Below, piece after piece: positions 7,223-15,008 of a DNA stretch of 42,796 bases. The DNA is from an uncultured Actinomycetes bacterium. GTDB taxonomy: Bacteria; Actinomycetota; Acidimicrobiia; Acidimicrobiales; RAAP-2. The stretch lies in NCBI GenBank assembly GCA_903828785.1, contig CAIKNP010000013.1:1-42796 (forward strand). The letters run 5' to 3'. The position numbers were made by a program, and so were the translations under genes. The notes beneath the pieces are model-generated. The model searched no databases. It was not told the origin of the DNA and worked only from the letters and a program-made list of their open reading frames with translations. Position 1 is the first letter of the stretch, and every line of letters begins with the position of its first letter.

Positions 7223-8170
7223 TTACTGAGTGGTAGTTACCATCACTGTTTTAGATGGGGCGATGCCGATTTCACGGTCGTGGGCCGTTTGGCGAAGGTG
7301 GAACTGGGTAACGCCAATGGAGAGGGAAACCGCGCCCAGCACGTGCAGCCCCACCAAGACTGGTGGAACGTGCAAAACATACTGTGTTACCCCAATCAGA
7401 GCCTGCGCGAGTGAGATGAACACCAGGCGTCGCACGCCCATTTGCAGGGGTGCGGGGGCGCTGGTTTTCCAAACACTGACGAAGAGTCCCAGCACAAGAC
7501 CCACGAACAAGGTGGCGGCCACGGAGTGCACCCAGGCGGCGTCCACGAAGGAAAACGGCAGACGGCGGGCGTGGAGCTGCCCCACCGAGGACCCGGCGTG
7601 AGGTCCCGAACCCGTGGTGATGGTGCCGGTCATCAGGAGCATGAGGAAGGGCAGCCACAAGAGTCGGGCAATCCACAGGTAGTGGCGACTACGCACGTCG
7701 GCTCGCGTACCCGGTCCGTATTGGTACTTCGAACGGTGGTACAAGATGGCACTCGTGACCACCATGGCCAGGGACAAGAGCAGATGCAGGGACACCAACC
7801 AGGGGTTGAGCTTGGTGTAGACGACGAAGGCACCCAAGACGGCGTCGAGTAAAACGCCCACGATGAGCAGGCCCGCGAGCAAGGTGAGGTCCCGGCGGCG
7901 GGGCGATCGGAGCAGGGCGGCGACGAAGGTCACTCCCGTCAAGATGACCAGACTCACGGTCACCATGCGGTTGGCGTACTCGATCAGGGGGTGGATGCTC
8001 CAGCTGCCGGCAATCTGGTTATGAAAACAAGTAGGCCAGTCGGGGCAACCCAGACCGGAACCGGTCAGGCGCACGGCCGCCCCCGTGAGCACGATGATGA
8101 TCATCGCCAAGAACGCGGCGTAGGCGAACCAACGAAAAACGGCGGGGCTAATGACCAAGCGGGTACGCAT
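7223..8170 (-). CDS. ctaA: Heme A synthase (CtaA)
   Basis: 315-aa, eight-helix membrane enzyme that oxidises the C8 methyl of heme O to the formyl group of heme A for aa3-type oxidases. Seen: N-terminal helix ending in TGSGLGCPDWPTC, which carries the extracellular cysteine pair C42 and C48; the conserved glutamate E64 in EYANR with H60 nearby; histidine in SLHLLLSLAM in the first half; and WVHSVAATLF and GLHVLGAVSL in the second half supplying the other heme ligands. It is divergent from ctaB, whose product makes the heme O substrate, with only 45 nt between the starts. Heme A synthesis implies a cytochrome aa3 oxidase elsewhere in the genome. Confidence 0.95.
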   Translation of the reverse strand: MRTRLVISPAVFRWFAYAAFLAMIIIVLTGAAVRLTGSGLGCPDWPTCFHNQIAGSWSIHPLIEYANRMVTVSLVILTGVTFVAALLRSPRRRDLTLLAGLLIVGVLLDAVLGAFVVYTKLNPWLVSLHLLLSLAMVVTSAILYHRSKYQYGPGTRADVRSRHYLWIARLLWLPFLMLLMTGTITTGSGPHAGSSVGQLHARRLPFSFVDAAWVHSVAATLFVGLVLGLFVSVWKTSAPAPLQMGVRRLVFISLAQALIGVTQYVLHVPPVLVGLHVLGAVSLSIGVTQFHLRQTAHDREIGIAPSKTVMVTTTQ

Positions 8171-8178
8171 ACCTACTC

Positions 8179-8184
8179 AGCCTA
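8179..8184 (-). promoter_or_regulatory. -10 hexamer of ctaA promoter
   Basis: TAGGCT on the minus strand, 8 nt before the ctaA ATG, with no Shine-Dalgarno site. The leader would be 0-2 nt. It lies 19 nt from the ctaB hexamer on the other strand, so the two heme genes share a compact divergent promoter region. Confidence 0.45.
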
Positions 8185-8203
8185 GAGACTTCGGGCGGCG
8201 TCG

Positions 8204-8209
8204 TAGACT
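8204..8209 (+). promoter_or_regulatory. -10 hexamer of leaderless ctaB promoter
   Basis: TAGACT ends 6 nt before the GTG at 8216. The GGGGGG run between them is too close to serve as a normal ribosome binding site. Confidence 0.5.
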
Positions 8210-8215
8210 AGGGGG

Positions 8216-9130
8216 GTGACAACTTTGGCCACCAACACCTTTAGCGCCACCGAAAAACTCAAGGGATACGTGGCGCTGACCAAGCCCCGCATCATTGAAC
8301 TTCTTTTGGTGACCACCTTGCCCACCATGGTCGTCGCCGACAAGGGTATCCCCGGCGTCAACCTCATCATCTTCACGCTCATCGGTGGCACTTTGGCCGC
8401 CGGCGGAGCGAACGCCATCAACATGGTGGTCGACCGCGACATCGACGCCATCATGAAGCGCACCCAGGGCCGTCCGCTGGTGCGTGGGGTGATGTCCCCA
8501 CGGGCCGCGCTGACTTTCGCCCTGGGTATAGAACTACTGGCCTTCGTCGTGCTCGCCCTCTTCGTGAACCAACTTTCCGCTTGGCTCGCGATGGCCGCCA
8601 CCGCCTTTTACGTCTTTGTCTACACGCTGTGGCTGAAGCGCCGCTCCAAGCAGAACATCGTCATTGGTGGAGCCGCCGGAGCCGTTCCCGTGCTGATTGG
8701 CTGGTCCGCGGTGCAGAACAATGTCACGCTCACGCCCATTCTGCTCTTCCTCGTTATTTTCATCTGGACGCCACCCCACTTCTGGGCCTTGGCCGTGCGC
8801 TACCGCGACGACTACGAAGCGGCCCACGTGCCCATGATGCCGGTAGTGACTTCGCTGCGTCGCACCACGCTCGAGATCTTGGTCTACTCGGTCATCATGT
8901 GGGTCGTCACCATCGCGATTGGCCCCATTGCCAACCTCGGTTGGATTTACGCAATTTCTGCCACCCTGCTGGGGGCCGCATTCACCGTGATGGCCTGGCG
9001 TTTGTACCAGCACGCGCGCGTCGGTACCGCCGACGCCGCGGAAGCCATGAAACTGTTCCACTACTCCATTAGTTACCTGACGGGCCTCTTCGTCCTCATG
9101 GCGGTGGATGTTCTTGTCCGAGGACACTAA
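8216..9130 (+). CDS. ctaB: Protoheme IX farnesyltransferase (heme O synthase, CtaB)
   Basis: 304-aa UbiA-superfamily membrane prenyltransferase that adds a farnesyl group to protoheme IX, giving heme O. The first prenyl-diphosphate motif is complete: N69, D73 and D77 in NMVVDRDID, followed by MKRTQGRPL. The heme O synthase signature LTKPRIIELLLVTT stands at residues 21-34, and the second loop reads WTPPHFWALAVRYRDDY. About nine hydrophobic segments cover the rest. The GTG start is supported by the leaderless hexamer. It is divergent from ctaA and overlaps the following thioredoxin-like gene by 23 nt, which points to co-expression of oxidase assembly functions. Confidence 0.96.
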   Translation: MTTLATNTFSATEKLKGYVALTKPRIIELLLVTTLPTMVVADKGIPGVNLIIFTLIGGTLAAGGANAINMVVDRDIDAIMKRTQGRPLVRGVMSPRAALTFALGIELLAFVVLALFVNQLSAWLAMAATAFYVFVYTLWLKRRSKQNIVIGGAAGAVPVLIGWSAVQNNVTLTPILLFLVIFIWTPPHFWALAVRYRDDYEAAHVPMMPVVTSLRRTTLEILVYSVIMWVVTIAIGPIANLGWIYAISATLLGAAFTVMAWRLYQHARVGTADAAEAMKLFHYSISYLTGLFVLMAVDVLVRGH

Positions 9131-9672
9131 GCAACGCGGGCGCCCGTCGCCCATGATGTTCGTTTCACTGGGCATCGGCCTCGTGATCGCCGTCGCTCTC
9201 ATCGTGGTGGTCTCGATTGCGACCGGTGGAAAGGTGACGAACAATCCTCCCTCGGCCCTCATCGGCAAGGAGATTCCCGCCTTTACGGGTACCGACCTCG
9301 CCGGCCAGCGGGTCAGCGCCCCGTGGAAGAGTGGCCATCCCACGCTGCTCGTTTTCTTGGCGAGTTGGTGCGCCCCCTTGTCGGCAAGAGTTGCCGGGTC
9401 TCAGTGCCTATCTCCTGAGTCACAATCTCGGCCCCACTCGCGTCGTGGGGATCAACTACATTGACAACCCCACGAGTGCCAAGCGTCTCGTCGCCGCCGA
9501 TCACTTTGATTTTCCCGTCCTACCCGATAGCGGCGCAATCACCCAAGGTGACTTCTACTTCAGCGGCTTACCGGACACGGTGCTGATTTCCTCCACCGGC
9601 CACGTCCTGGCGGTGCACTCGGGACCCACGAACAACGCCCAGCTGGCCAGCGAACTGGCCCTGGCTGCCTAG
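9108..9672 (+). pseudogene. TlpA/ResA-like membrane-anchored thioredoxin, frameshifted at the active site
   Basis: Two overlapping frames together make one TlpA-like protein. The first (from ATG 9108) has an N-terminal anchor (about 16-40) and runs through APWKSGHPTLLVFLASWCAP; the second resumes at CRQELPGLSAYLLSHN and continues to 9672 with VVGINYID and FYFSGLPDTVLI, which carries the cis-proline region. Joining them restores the redox motif WCAPC. The break is one extra T at 9378-9379, after a CCCCC run, where GCC CCC TGT is expected. The intact family reduces disulfides outside the membrane during cytochrome or oxidase assembly, fitting its position overlapping ctaB. Either the gene is truly broken or this is a one-base sequence error; the downstream frame still looks well conserved, which favours error or recent mutation. 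Confidence 0.85.
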
Positions 9673-10400
9673 TCGAAGGTAAAGGTTCGGCTCGCCAGCA
9701 GTGGCGCGAGAACGGCCCAGAGGGTGAGCGCAATCCAGTCCTTCGTGCCCGGTGTCGTGCCATTGCCGAGTACCTGGTGGACCACGTCGGCCATGGCCCC
9801 CGAGGGTGTCCACAGCACCACGCTGCGCAGGACGGCGGGCAGGGAACTGAGGGGGATAACGATGCCCGAAAGCATGAGCAAGATCAGGTACAGACCATTG
9901 GCCGCCGCCAGGTTTACTTCGGCTCGCAATCGGCCGGCCAGTAAGAGGCCAATGCCGGCGCAGCCCGCCGAACCAAGCACCAGGGCAGCGGTGACCACGA
10001 CGCCCGCCACCCAGCCACCCACCGGACGCCAGCCCAGGGCCAGGGCGACGAGGCTCAACACCACCACCTGAATGGCTTCGGTGACCAGAACGCTGGCGAT
10101 CTTGGCGGCGATGAGCCGACGCTGCCCCAGCGGCGTGACGTGCAGCCGCCGAAGCACGCCGTAGGAGCGCTCGAAACCGGTGGATATGGACAGGGCCACC
10201 AGCGACGTGGACAAGACGCAGAGCGCCAGAATGCCCGGGGCGAGGAAGTTGACCCGACTACTGCCGGGTACCGTCGTCACCTTAATGAGGGAGAAGAACA
10301 CCAGCAGGCCAACGGGAATGCCGAGGGTCAACAGCAGGGTCTCACCCCGACGGATGTTCATGCGCACCTCGGCGCGCGTCTGCGCCCACCAGGCGTTCAC
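9669..10400 (-). CDS. ABC-2 type transporter permease
   Basis: 243-aa permease with six hydrophobic segments: residues 24-42 (LLLTLGIPVGLLVFFSLI), then around 55, 105, 140, 175 and near the C terminus. It has the ABC-2 layout of DrrB-like exporters, with an amphipathic charged start (RAEVRMNIRRGE). Its GTG overlaps the stop of the ATPase gene as GTGA, so the two are translationally coupled and form one exporter. The pair lies next to ctaB/ctaA; in mycobacteria an equivalent ABC system (Rv1456c-Rv1458c) adjoins heme A assembly genes, which suggests a role in oxidase or heme-related export, but the substrate is not established. Confidence 0.85.
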   Translation of the reverse strand: MNAWWAQTRAEVRMNIRRGETLLLTLGIPVGLLVFFSLIKVTTVPGSSRVNFLAPGILALCVLSTSLVALSISTGFERSYGVLRRLHVTPLGQRRLIAAKIASVLVTEAIQVVVLSLVALALGWRPVGGWVAGVVVTAALVLGSAGCAGIGLLLAGRLRAEVNLAAANGLYLILLMLSGIVIPLSSLPAVLRSVVLWTPSGAMADVVHQVLGNGTTPGTKDWIALTLWAVLAPLLASRTFTFD

Positions 10401-11296
10401 GAGGCCTCCCGGCGGATGAGTTCGAGGTAGCGCTCCTCGAGGGAAGCGCGGGTGCGCATGGCCGTCATGACGACGCCGCGGTCGTGAAGAAAGGCGCTAA
10501 TGGACGCCAAGACCTCGGGCGACGAGGCCGTGGAGCAGGTCAACGTACGGGCGTCGGTGGCGACCACCGGCGCGCCGAGTTGGCCGGCCAGTTCGTCGGC
10601 CGAAACGGCGTCGGAGGTCTCAATGATCAGGACTGCCGCGCCCGCCAATTCGGCCAGGCTGCCCTCAGCGAGCACTTCGCCCCGGTTCAGAATGATCACT
10701 CGGTCGGCACTTCGTTCGGCCTCGACGAGTTCGTGGGTGGTTATCAACAAGGCACAGCCCCGATCACGTTCGGCGCTGAGGAGAGCTCGAATAACCTGGC
10801 GGCCTTCGGGGTCTACCGCGGTGGTGGGTTCATCAAGCAGCAGTACTTTGGGCCTACCAAGCAGGGCCAGGGCGAGGAGCGTGCGTTGCTGTTCGCCACC
10901 GCTGAGTCGACGCCAAGGGGTAGAAGCACAGTCGCGTAGGGCCAAGGTGTCGATCAATTCGTCGGGGTCCCGGGCTTCGGGGTAGTACGTTGCGGTGAGC
11001 TGCAGCACCTGACGGGGCGTCATGGGAAACCACACGCCGCCCCGCTGGAGCAGGGCTCCCGTCCGGGCGACGACGTCTCGGTGTTTCGCCACCGGGTCGA
11101 GTCCGTGGACCCGAGCACTACCGCCCTGGGGGGAGCGAAAGCCGAGCAAGGTCTCCACGAGCGTCGTCTTTCCGGCCCCGTTGGGACCCAGCAAGGTAAC
11201 GATTTCGCCGTAGTCGACGTGAAGCGAGACGTCATTGACCGCGGGCTGGTCGCCGAAGGCAATCAGCAGATTGGTGGTTTCAACGGCGTGGTTCAC
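10397..11296 (-). CDS. ABC transporter ATP-binding protein (DrrA-like)
   Basis: 299-aa nucleotide-binding subunit. Walker A GPNGAGKTT (about residues 38-46), signature LSGGEQQR (about 135), Walker B VLLLDEPTTAVDPEG and the switch histidine in LLITTHELVEAE are all present, so it should be active. A C-terminal extension of about 80 residues follows, as in ABC-2 exporters. Residue Q before the Walker B region was not resolved with certainty. It is divergent from serS, and a TAAGTT hexamer lies 8 nt before the GTG start, so it probably heads the transcript that includes the permease gene. Confidence 0.92.
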   Translation of the reverse strand: MNHAVETTNLLIAFGDQPAVNDVSLHVDYGEIVTLLGPNGAGKTTLVETLLGFRSPQGGSARVHGLDPVAKHRDVVARTGALLQRGGVWFPMTPRQVLQLTATYYPEARDPDELIDTLALRDCASTPWRRLSGGEQQRTLLALALLGRPKVLLLDEPTTAVDPEGRQVIRALLSAERDRGCALLITTHELVEAERSADRVIILNRGEVLAEGSLAELAGAAVLIIETSDAVSADELAGQLGAPVVATDARTLTCSTASSPEVLASISAFLHDRGVVMTAMRTRASLEERYLELIRREAS

Positions 11297-11304
11297 GAAG
11301 AACC

Positions 11305-11310
11305 AACTTA
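11305..11310 (-). promoter_or_regulatory. -10 hexamer, ABC exporter operon
   Basis: TAAGTT on the minus strand, 8 nt before the GTG at 11296. There is no Shine-Dalgarno site; a near-leaderless transcript is expected. Confidence 0.4.
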
Positions 11311-11340
11311 GACGCTCCTCGCGATAAGCAGGGCGTTCAC

Positions 11341-11346
11341 TAGGCT
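11341..11346 (+). promoter_or_regulatory. -10 hexamer of leaderless serS promoter
   Basis: TAGGCT followed by 7 nt and the ATG at 11354. The same hexamer serves ctaA. No Shine-Dalgarno sequence is present. Confidence 0.45.
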
Positions 11347-11353
11347 GAAGGGC

Positions 11354-12655
11354 ATGATTGACCTAACGCAGCTACGTCGTGAGCCCGACGTGGTCAAGAC
11401 CGCCCTGGGTCGTCGGGGTGTGGCCGCAACCCTGATTGACCACGTCATCGCCCTCGACGTCGAACACCGCCGACTCCTCCAAGAAGCCGAGCGTTTGCGG
11501 GCCGAAATCAAGGATCTTTCTCGCCAAGTGGGCGACGCGCGCCGATCCAAGGACACGGACACGGCCGAGGCCCTGACGCTGCGCAGTAGGGAACTGGGCG
11601 AGAGTGAACGCCAGGCCTCCGAAGCGACCGACGAGGTGGCCTCAAATCTTCGCAACGAACTTCTTCTCCTGCCCAACCTGCCCTCGGAAGACACCCCCGA
11701 CGGGGCTGACGAAAATGACAATGTCGAGGTTCGGCGTTGGTGGGTGGGTATGGACGAAGGGGCCCCCTTTCCCACCTACGAGCCCCACCAGCGTCTGTAT
11801 CACTGGGACGTGGCCAAGGAACTCAACATCCTCGACCTCGAGGCGGGCGTCAAATTGGCCGGTTCGATGTTTCCCCTCTACCGGGGAGACGGCTCACGTC
11901 TGCTTCGGGCTTTTGGGGCCTTCGCCCTCGACCAGCACCGTGACGCCTACGAGGAGATTCGTCCCCCAAGTTTTGCGCTCACCGAAACCATGATGTCCAC
12001 CGGCCACTTGCCGAAGTCCCAGGACGACATGTACGCGATTGAGCGAGACGACCTCTGGGCCATTCCCACCGCGGAAGTCCCCCTGACCTCAATGCGGCGT
12101 GGTGAGATTCTCGATGAGGCCGAGTTGCCACTACGCATGACGGCCCAGACGGCCTGCTTCCGTCGAGAGGCCGGTTCGGCTGGACGTGACACCCGAGGTT
12201 TGCTGCGCGTGCACGAATTCGACAAGGTGGAGCTCTTCGCGTATTGCACCCCCGAACAAGCGCCGGCCGCGCACGCCGACATTCTGGCTCGCGCCGAGGC
12301 TCTCCTCCAGGCCTTCGGGCTCACTTACCGGGTGCTCGACCTCTGCGCCGGTGACCTCGGCACCTCCTCGGCTCGCACGGTGGACCTCGAAGTGTTTAGC
12401 CCCGGCGTCGACCGCTGGCTCGAGGTGTCGTCCGTCTCCTGGTTTCGGGACTTTCAAGCCAGGCGGGCCAACGTTCGCTTCCGCAGCGCGGAGGGCACGG
12501 CCTTTGTTCACACGGTGAATGGTTCAGCCCTGGCCTGGGCGCGAATCTGGGCCGCCGTGATTGAAACGAATCGCCAGGCGGACGGTTCGGTAAAAATTCC
12601 CGACTGCCTCGTTCCCTACATGGGTGGGCAGACGCACCTGGTCGCTAGGAAGTAA
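11354..12655 (+). CDS. serS: Seryl-tRNA synthetase
   Basis: 433-aa class II aminoacyl-tRNA synthetase charging tRNA-Ser (and tRNA-Sec where present). Residues about 28-100 form the long charged antiparallel coiled coil that grips the tRNA arm (LLQEAERLRAEIKDLSRQVG). The catalytic domain has TAEVPLTSM, motif 2 around FRREAGSAGRDTRGLLRVHEF, and motif 3 GSALAWARIWAAVIETN with its arginine, then the typical ending DGSVKIPDCLVPYMGG. Length is normal. It overlaps the convergent response regulator gene by 11 nt at the 3' end, leaving no room for a separate terminator. Confidence 0.97.
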   Translation: MIDLTQLRREPDVVKTALGRRGVAATLIDHVIALDVEHRRLLQEAERLRAEIKDLSRQVGDARRSKDTDTAEALTLRSRELGESERQASEATDEVASNLRNELLLLPNLPSEDTPDGADENDNVEVRRWWVGMDEGAPFPTYEPHQRLYHWDVAKELNILDLEAGVKLAGSMFPLYRGDGSRLLRAFGAFALDQHRDAYEEIRPPSFALTETMMSTGHLPKSQDDMYAIERDDLWAIPTAEVPLTSMRRGEILDEAELPLRMTAQTACFRREAGSAGRDTRGLLRVHEFDKVELFAYCTPEQAPAAHADILARAEALLQAFGLTYRVLDLCAGDLGTSSARTVDLEVFSPGVDRWLEVSSVSWFRDFQARRANVRFRSAEGTAFVHTVNGSALAWARIWAAVIETNRQADGSVKIPDCLVPYMGGQTHLVARK

Positions 12656-13361
12656 GGTCCAGGCGATATCCCACACCGCGGACGGTGGTGATGGGTGAGC
12701 TCTTGCCGTCGGCGTCTTCAATCACGCTGCGCAGGCGCTTGATGTGCACGTCGAGGGTCTTGGTATCGCCAAAGTAGTCGCTACCCCACACCCGGTCGAT
12801 TAACACCTCGCGGGTGAGCACCCGCCCGGCGTTCTCGAGGAGCAATTGGAGCAGGGCGAACTCCTTTTTGCGAAGCTTGACCTCGGTGCCGCGCACGAAA
12901 CAGCGGCGAGCATCCACCTCGAGACGGATCTCCTGGTTTTGGAGGACTTCGGCGCTGAGCGCCGGGCTCGCCCCCTCGCGACGACGCAGCACCGCTCGAA
13001 TGCGCGCTACGAGTTCACGCAGGCGATAGGGCTTGGTGACGTAGTCGTCCGCCCCGATTTCGAGCATCAGGACCATATCGATTTCTTCACCCTTGGCACT
13101 GACGATGATGATGGGCGTGTCGCTGATGAGTCGAATTGCTTGGCAGACCTCCATACCGGACTTCTTGGGGAGCATCAGGTCGAGCAGAACGACGTCGATA
13201 GTTTTGGCGTCGAAGCGATCGATGCCCTCCTGGCCGTTTCGAGCGACCACGACGTCGAATCCTTCCCGCTTGAGACCTACCTCGAGCGCGTCAATGAAGG
13301 ATTCCTCGTCCTCAACGACGAGAATGCGCGTACGCCGGTCGTCACTCGAGGATGGACTCAT
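12645..13361 (-). CDS. OmpR-family response regulator, RegX3-like
   Basis: 238-aa transcription factor. Receiver domain (about 10-125): acidic residues in VVEDEESF, phospho-acceptor aspartate in VVLLDLMLPKKSG, and the conserved lysine in YVTKPYRLREL. A winged-helix DNA-binding domain (about 140-235) follows with FALLQLLLENAGRVLTREVL and the ending TVRGVGYRLD. The receiver sequence is close to RegX3, the actinobacterial phosphate-starvation regulator, but PhoP-like functions cannot be excluded and no pst or phoU gene is in the window. Its ATG overlaps the kinase stop as ATGA, so both come from one mRNA. Confidence 0.9.
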   Translation of the reverse strand: MSPSSSDDRRTRILVVEDEESFIDALEVGLKREGFDVVVARNGQEGIDRFDAKTIDVVLLDLMLPKKSGMEVCQAIRLISDTPIIIVSAKGEEIDMVLMLEIGADDYVTKPYRLRELVARIRAVLRRREGASPALSAEVLQNQEIRLEVDARRCFVRGTEVKLRKKEFALLQLLLENAGRVLTREVLIDRVWGSDYFGDTKTLDVHIKRLRSVIEDADGKSSPITTVRGVGYRLDLTS

Positions 13362-14644
13362 GGGTTGGCGATGGGCAGTTCCATCGTGAAGATACTGCCC
13401 TCACCTTCACGAGACTCCACGAGGACCCGCCCACCGTGATTCTGCGCGACGTGGCGAACGATGCTGAGACCGAGTCCGGTTCCTCCGGTGGCTCGAGCGC
13501 GACCCGGGTCGACTCGGTAGAAACGCTCAAAGATGCGGTCCAGATCCTTGGCGGGAATACCTACCCCGTGGTCCGCCACGGTAATGCGCACCACCGGGAC
13601 GTCATTTTCCTCGCTCGCTTCGTGGCGGGTGGTGGTCACGCGCACCTGCCCACCTTCGGGCGAATAGACCACAGCGTTTTCCAGCAGGGCCTGGATGGCG
13701 GAAATGAGCTGGCGACGATCACCGTTGATGACGTAACCAATCTCGGGTTCCTCAAAGGTGATGGTCACGTAATTCTGTTCACTGGCGGTGCGAATTCGTT
13801 CCATGGCGTCGGCGACGATGAGTGACACGGGCACCGGTTCCCGGGTGGCCGAGGACTCGCCCTCGATTCGCGAGAGGTCGAGCAGGTCCTCGATAATGCG
13901 GTTGACGCGAAAGGCCTCCGCGTTGATGCGGTTGGCCAGTCGATTAGCGACGGCGGGGTCGTTCTCGTACTGCAGCGTTTCGGCCAAGAGACCCAGGGCC
14001 CCCATCGGGGTCTTTAGTTCGTGCGAAACGTTCGCGATGAAGTCGCGACGAATCTCTTCGAGACGGCGATGTTCCGATACGTCTTCGATGAAGGCGATAA
14101 CGCCCAGTGGACGTCGGCCGTCGTCGATGACGGTGGCTTGAATATTCAGCGTGCGACGTGGGGGCCCGTAGATGTCGACGGCACGGTAGGCCACACCCTT
14201 GGTCCAGCCCTCGGCCAAGGTGTCGGTGACGGCCTGGGCGGCGATGGCGTCGCCGTACCTACTGACCATAAGGCTCTCGGCCTGAGGATTGCGGTAGAGC
14301 ACGGCCCCCGCTTCGTCACAAAGCACGAGACCCAGGGGCAGGGCGTCGAGAGCTCGACGCAGGCGAATCACGTCAGCACCCGCCTCGTTCACGACGGAGG
14401 TGGCGGCCCCGGCGACTTCCTCGAGCAAGAGCAGCGCCGACTCCACGCGGCCACGGTCGTCACGGGGTTCCACCCCCATACGCGCCGCCAGCGCGGTGAG
14501 GCGTTGGGCGATGGCGCGATTTCCCCGCCAACGATTGATCACTACACCGAAGTAGGCGCCGATGATGAGGATTCCGAGAACGGCGGCGTCGGTGACGGCC
14601 GCCGACCAGTGAGCCGCGAAGTTGTGGCTGAAGACGATGTGCAC
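13358..14644 (-). CDS. Sensor histidine kinase, SenX3-like
   Basis: 428 aa from the GTG at 14644. One N-terminal membrane helix (AAVLGILIIGAYFGVVI) with almost nothing outside the membrane, then a PAS domain (about 90-200, VIRLRRALDALPLGLVLCDE to FIEDVSEH), HisKA with the phospho-accepting histidine in NVSHELKTPMGALG, and HATPase with N box ALLENAVVYS, G1 DHGVGIP, and GTGLGLSIV. The frame stays open further up, but upstream codons look non-family. At the chosen start a GAGAAT hexamer sits 6 nt before the GTG, a weaker form of the leaderless signature. The single helix and cytoplasmic PAS suggest sensing by partner proteins or inside the cell. It is divergent from the secretion-like cluster. 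Confidence 0.88.
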   Translation of the reverse strand: MHIVFSHNFAAHWSAAVTDAAVLGILIIGAYFGVVINRWRGNRAIAQRLTALAARMGVEPRDDRGRVESALLLLEEVAGAATSVVNEAGADVIRLRRALDALPLGLVLCDEAGAVLYRNPQAESLMVSRYGDAIAAQAVTDTLAEGWTKGVAYRAVDIYGPPRRTLNIQATVIDDGRRPLGVIAFIEDVSEHRRLEEIRRDFIANVSHELKTPMGALGLLAETLQYENDPAVANRLANRINAEAFRVNRIIEDLLDLSRIEGESSATREPVPVSLIVADAMERIRTASEQNYVTITFEEPEIGYVINGDRRQLISAIQALLENAVVYSPEGGQVRVTTTRHEASEENDVPVVRITVADHGVGIPAKDLDRIFERFYRVDPGRARATGGTGLGLSIVRHVAQNHGGRVLVESREGEGSIFTMELPIANP

Positions 14645-14682
14645 GCAATCATTCTCGCAGATGTTGGACAAAGTGTCGGCGA

Positions 14683-14697
14683 CCACGACCGTTGTGG
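14683..14697. promoter_or_regulatory. Imperfect palindrome between kinase and secretion-like cluster
   Basis: CCACGAC-C-GTTGTGG, two 7-nt arms with one mismatch around a single central base; the next outer pair (A14682/T14698) also matches. It lies between the divergent starts at 14644 and 14724 and could bind a dimeric regulator. No binding protein can be named. Confidence 0.3.
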
Positions 14698-14723
14698 TGC
14701 CCCTACAAGGAAAGAGAGTTCCC

Positions 14724-15008
14724 ATGCTGTACGCCGGCGTAAGCCTTAATCCATCCAGCACCGCCCTGCCGGGCGGGGCCGTTATTCAGTCACTCATCAA
14801 CGGAGTGGCCTTCTGGGCCCTCATTGCCTCGCTAGCGGCGCTGGTCATCGGCGCGGCGATGTGGGCAATCGGCAACCAGATGCAGAACATGCAGCAGTCC
14901 AGCGCTGGACGTCGAGCGGTGCTCACCTCCGTGGCGTCGGCGATTTTGCTGGGTGCGGCCCCGACCTTGATCAACTTCTTCTTCGCGACGGGCACGACCG
15001 TTAAGTAA
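14724..15008 (+). CDS. Small two-helix membrane protein, type IV secretion/conjugation-associated
   Basis: 94 aa, first gene of a five-gene type IV secretion-like run. After a short polar N terminus with LPGG it has two hydrophobic helices (about 28-48, FWALIASLAALVIGAAMWAIG; and 68-90) separated by a polar loop NQMQNMQQSSAGRR. This two-helix, polar-loop plan is that of VirB2/TrbC pilin-type subunits and of the small membrane proteins encoded ahead of TrbL-like genes in actinobacterial conjugative elements (DUF6112-like, from memory). The ATG at 14724 has GGAAAGAGAG upstream as ribosome binding site, unlike the leaderless genes. Its stop overlaps the next start by one base (TAATG). Confidence 0.7.
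   Translation: MLYAGVSLNPSSTALPGGAVIQSLINGVAFWALIASLAALVIGAAMWAIGNQMQNMQQSSAGRRAVLTSVASAILLGAAPTLINFFFATGTTVK

Noticed and set aside
8534-9343. 269-codon minus-strand frame over ctaB
   Set aside because: It lies opposite a well-conserved heme O synthase and reads as shadow sequence with runs of H, G and E.
13352-14749. Plus-strand frames (157 and 242 codons) over the histidine kinase
   Set aside because: The minus strand encodes a complete kinase; the plus frames are antisense shadows without motifs.
14657-14761. Upstream extension of the histidine kinase to 14761
   Set aside because: It would overlap the start of the divergent secretion-cluster gene and adds non-family sequence.
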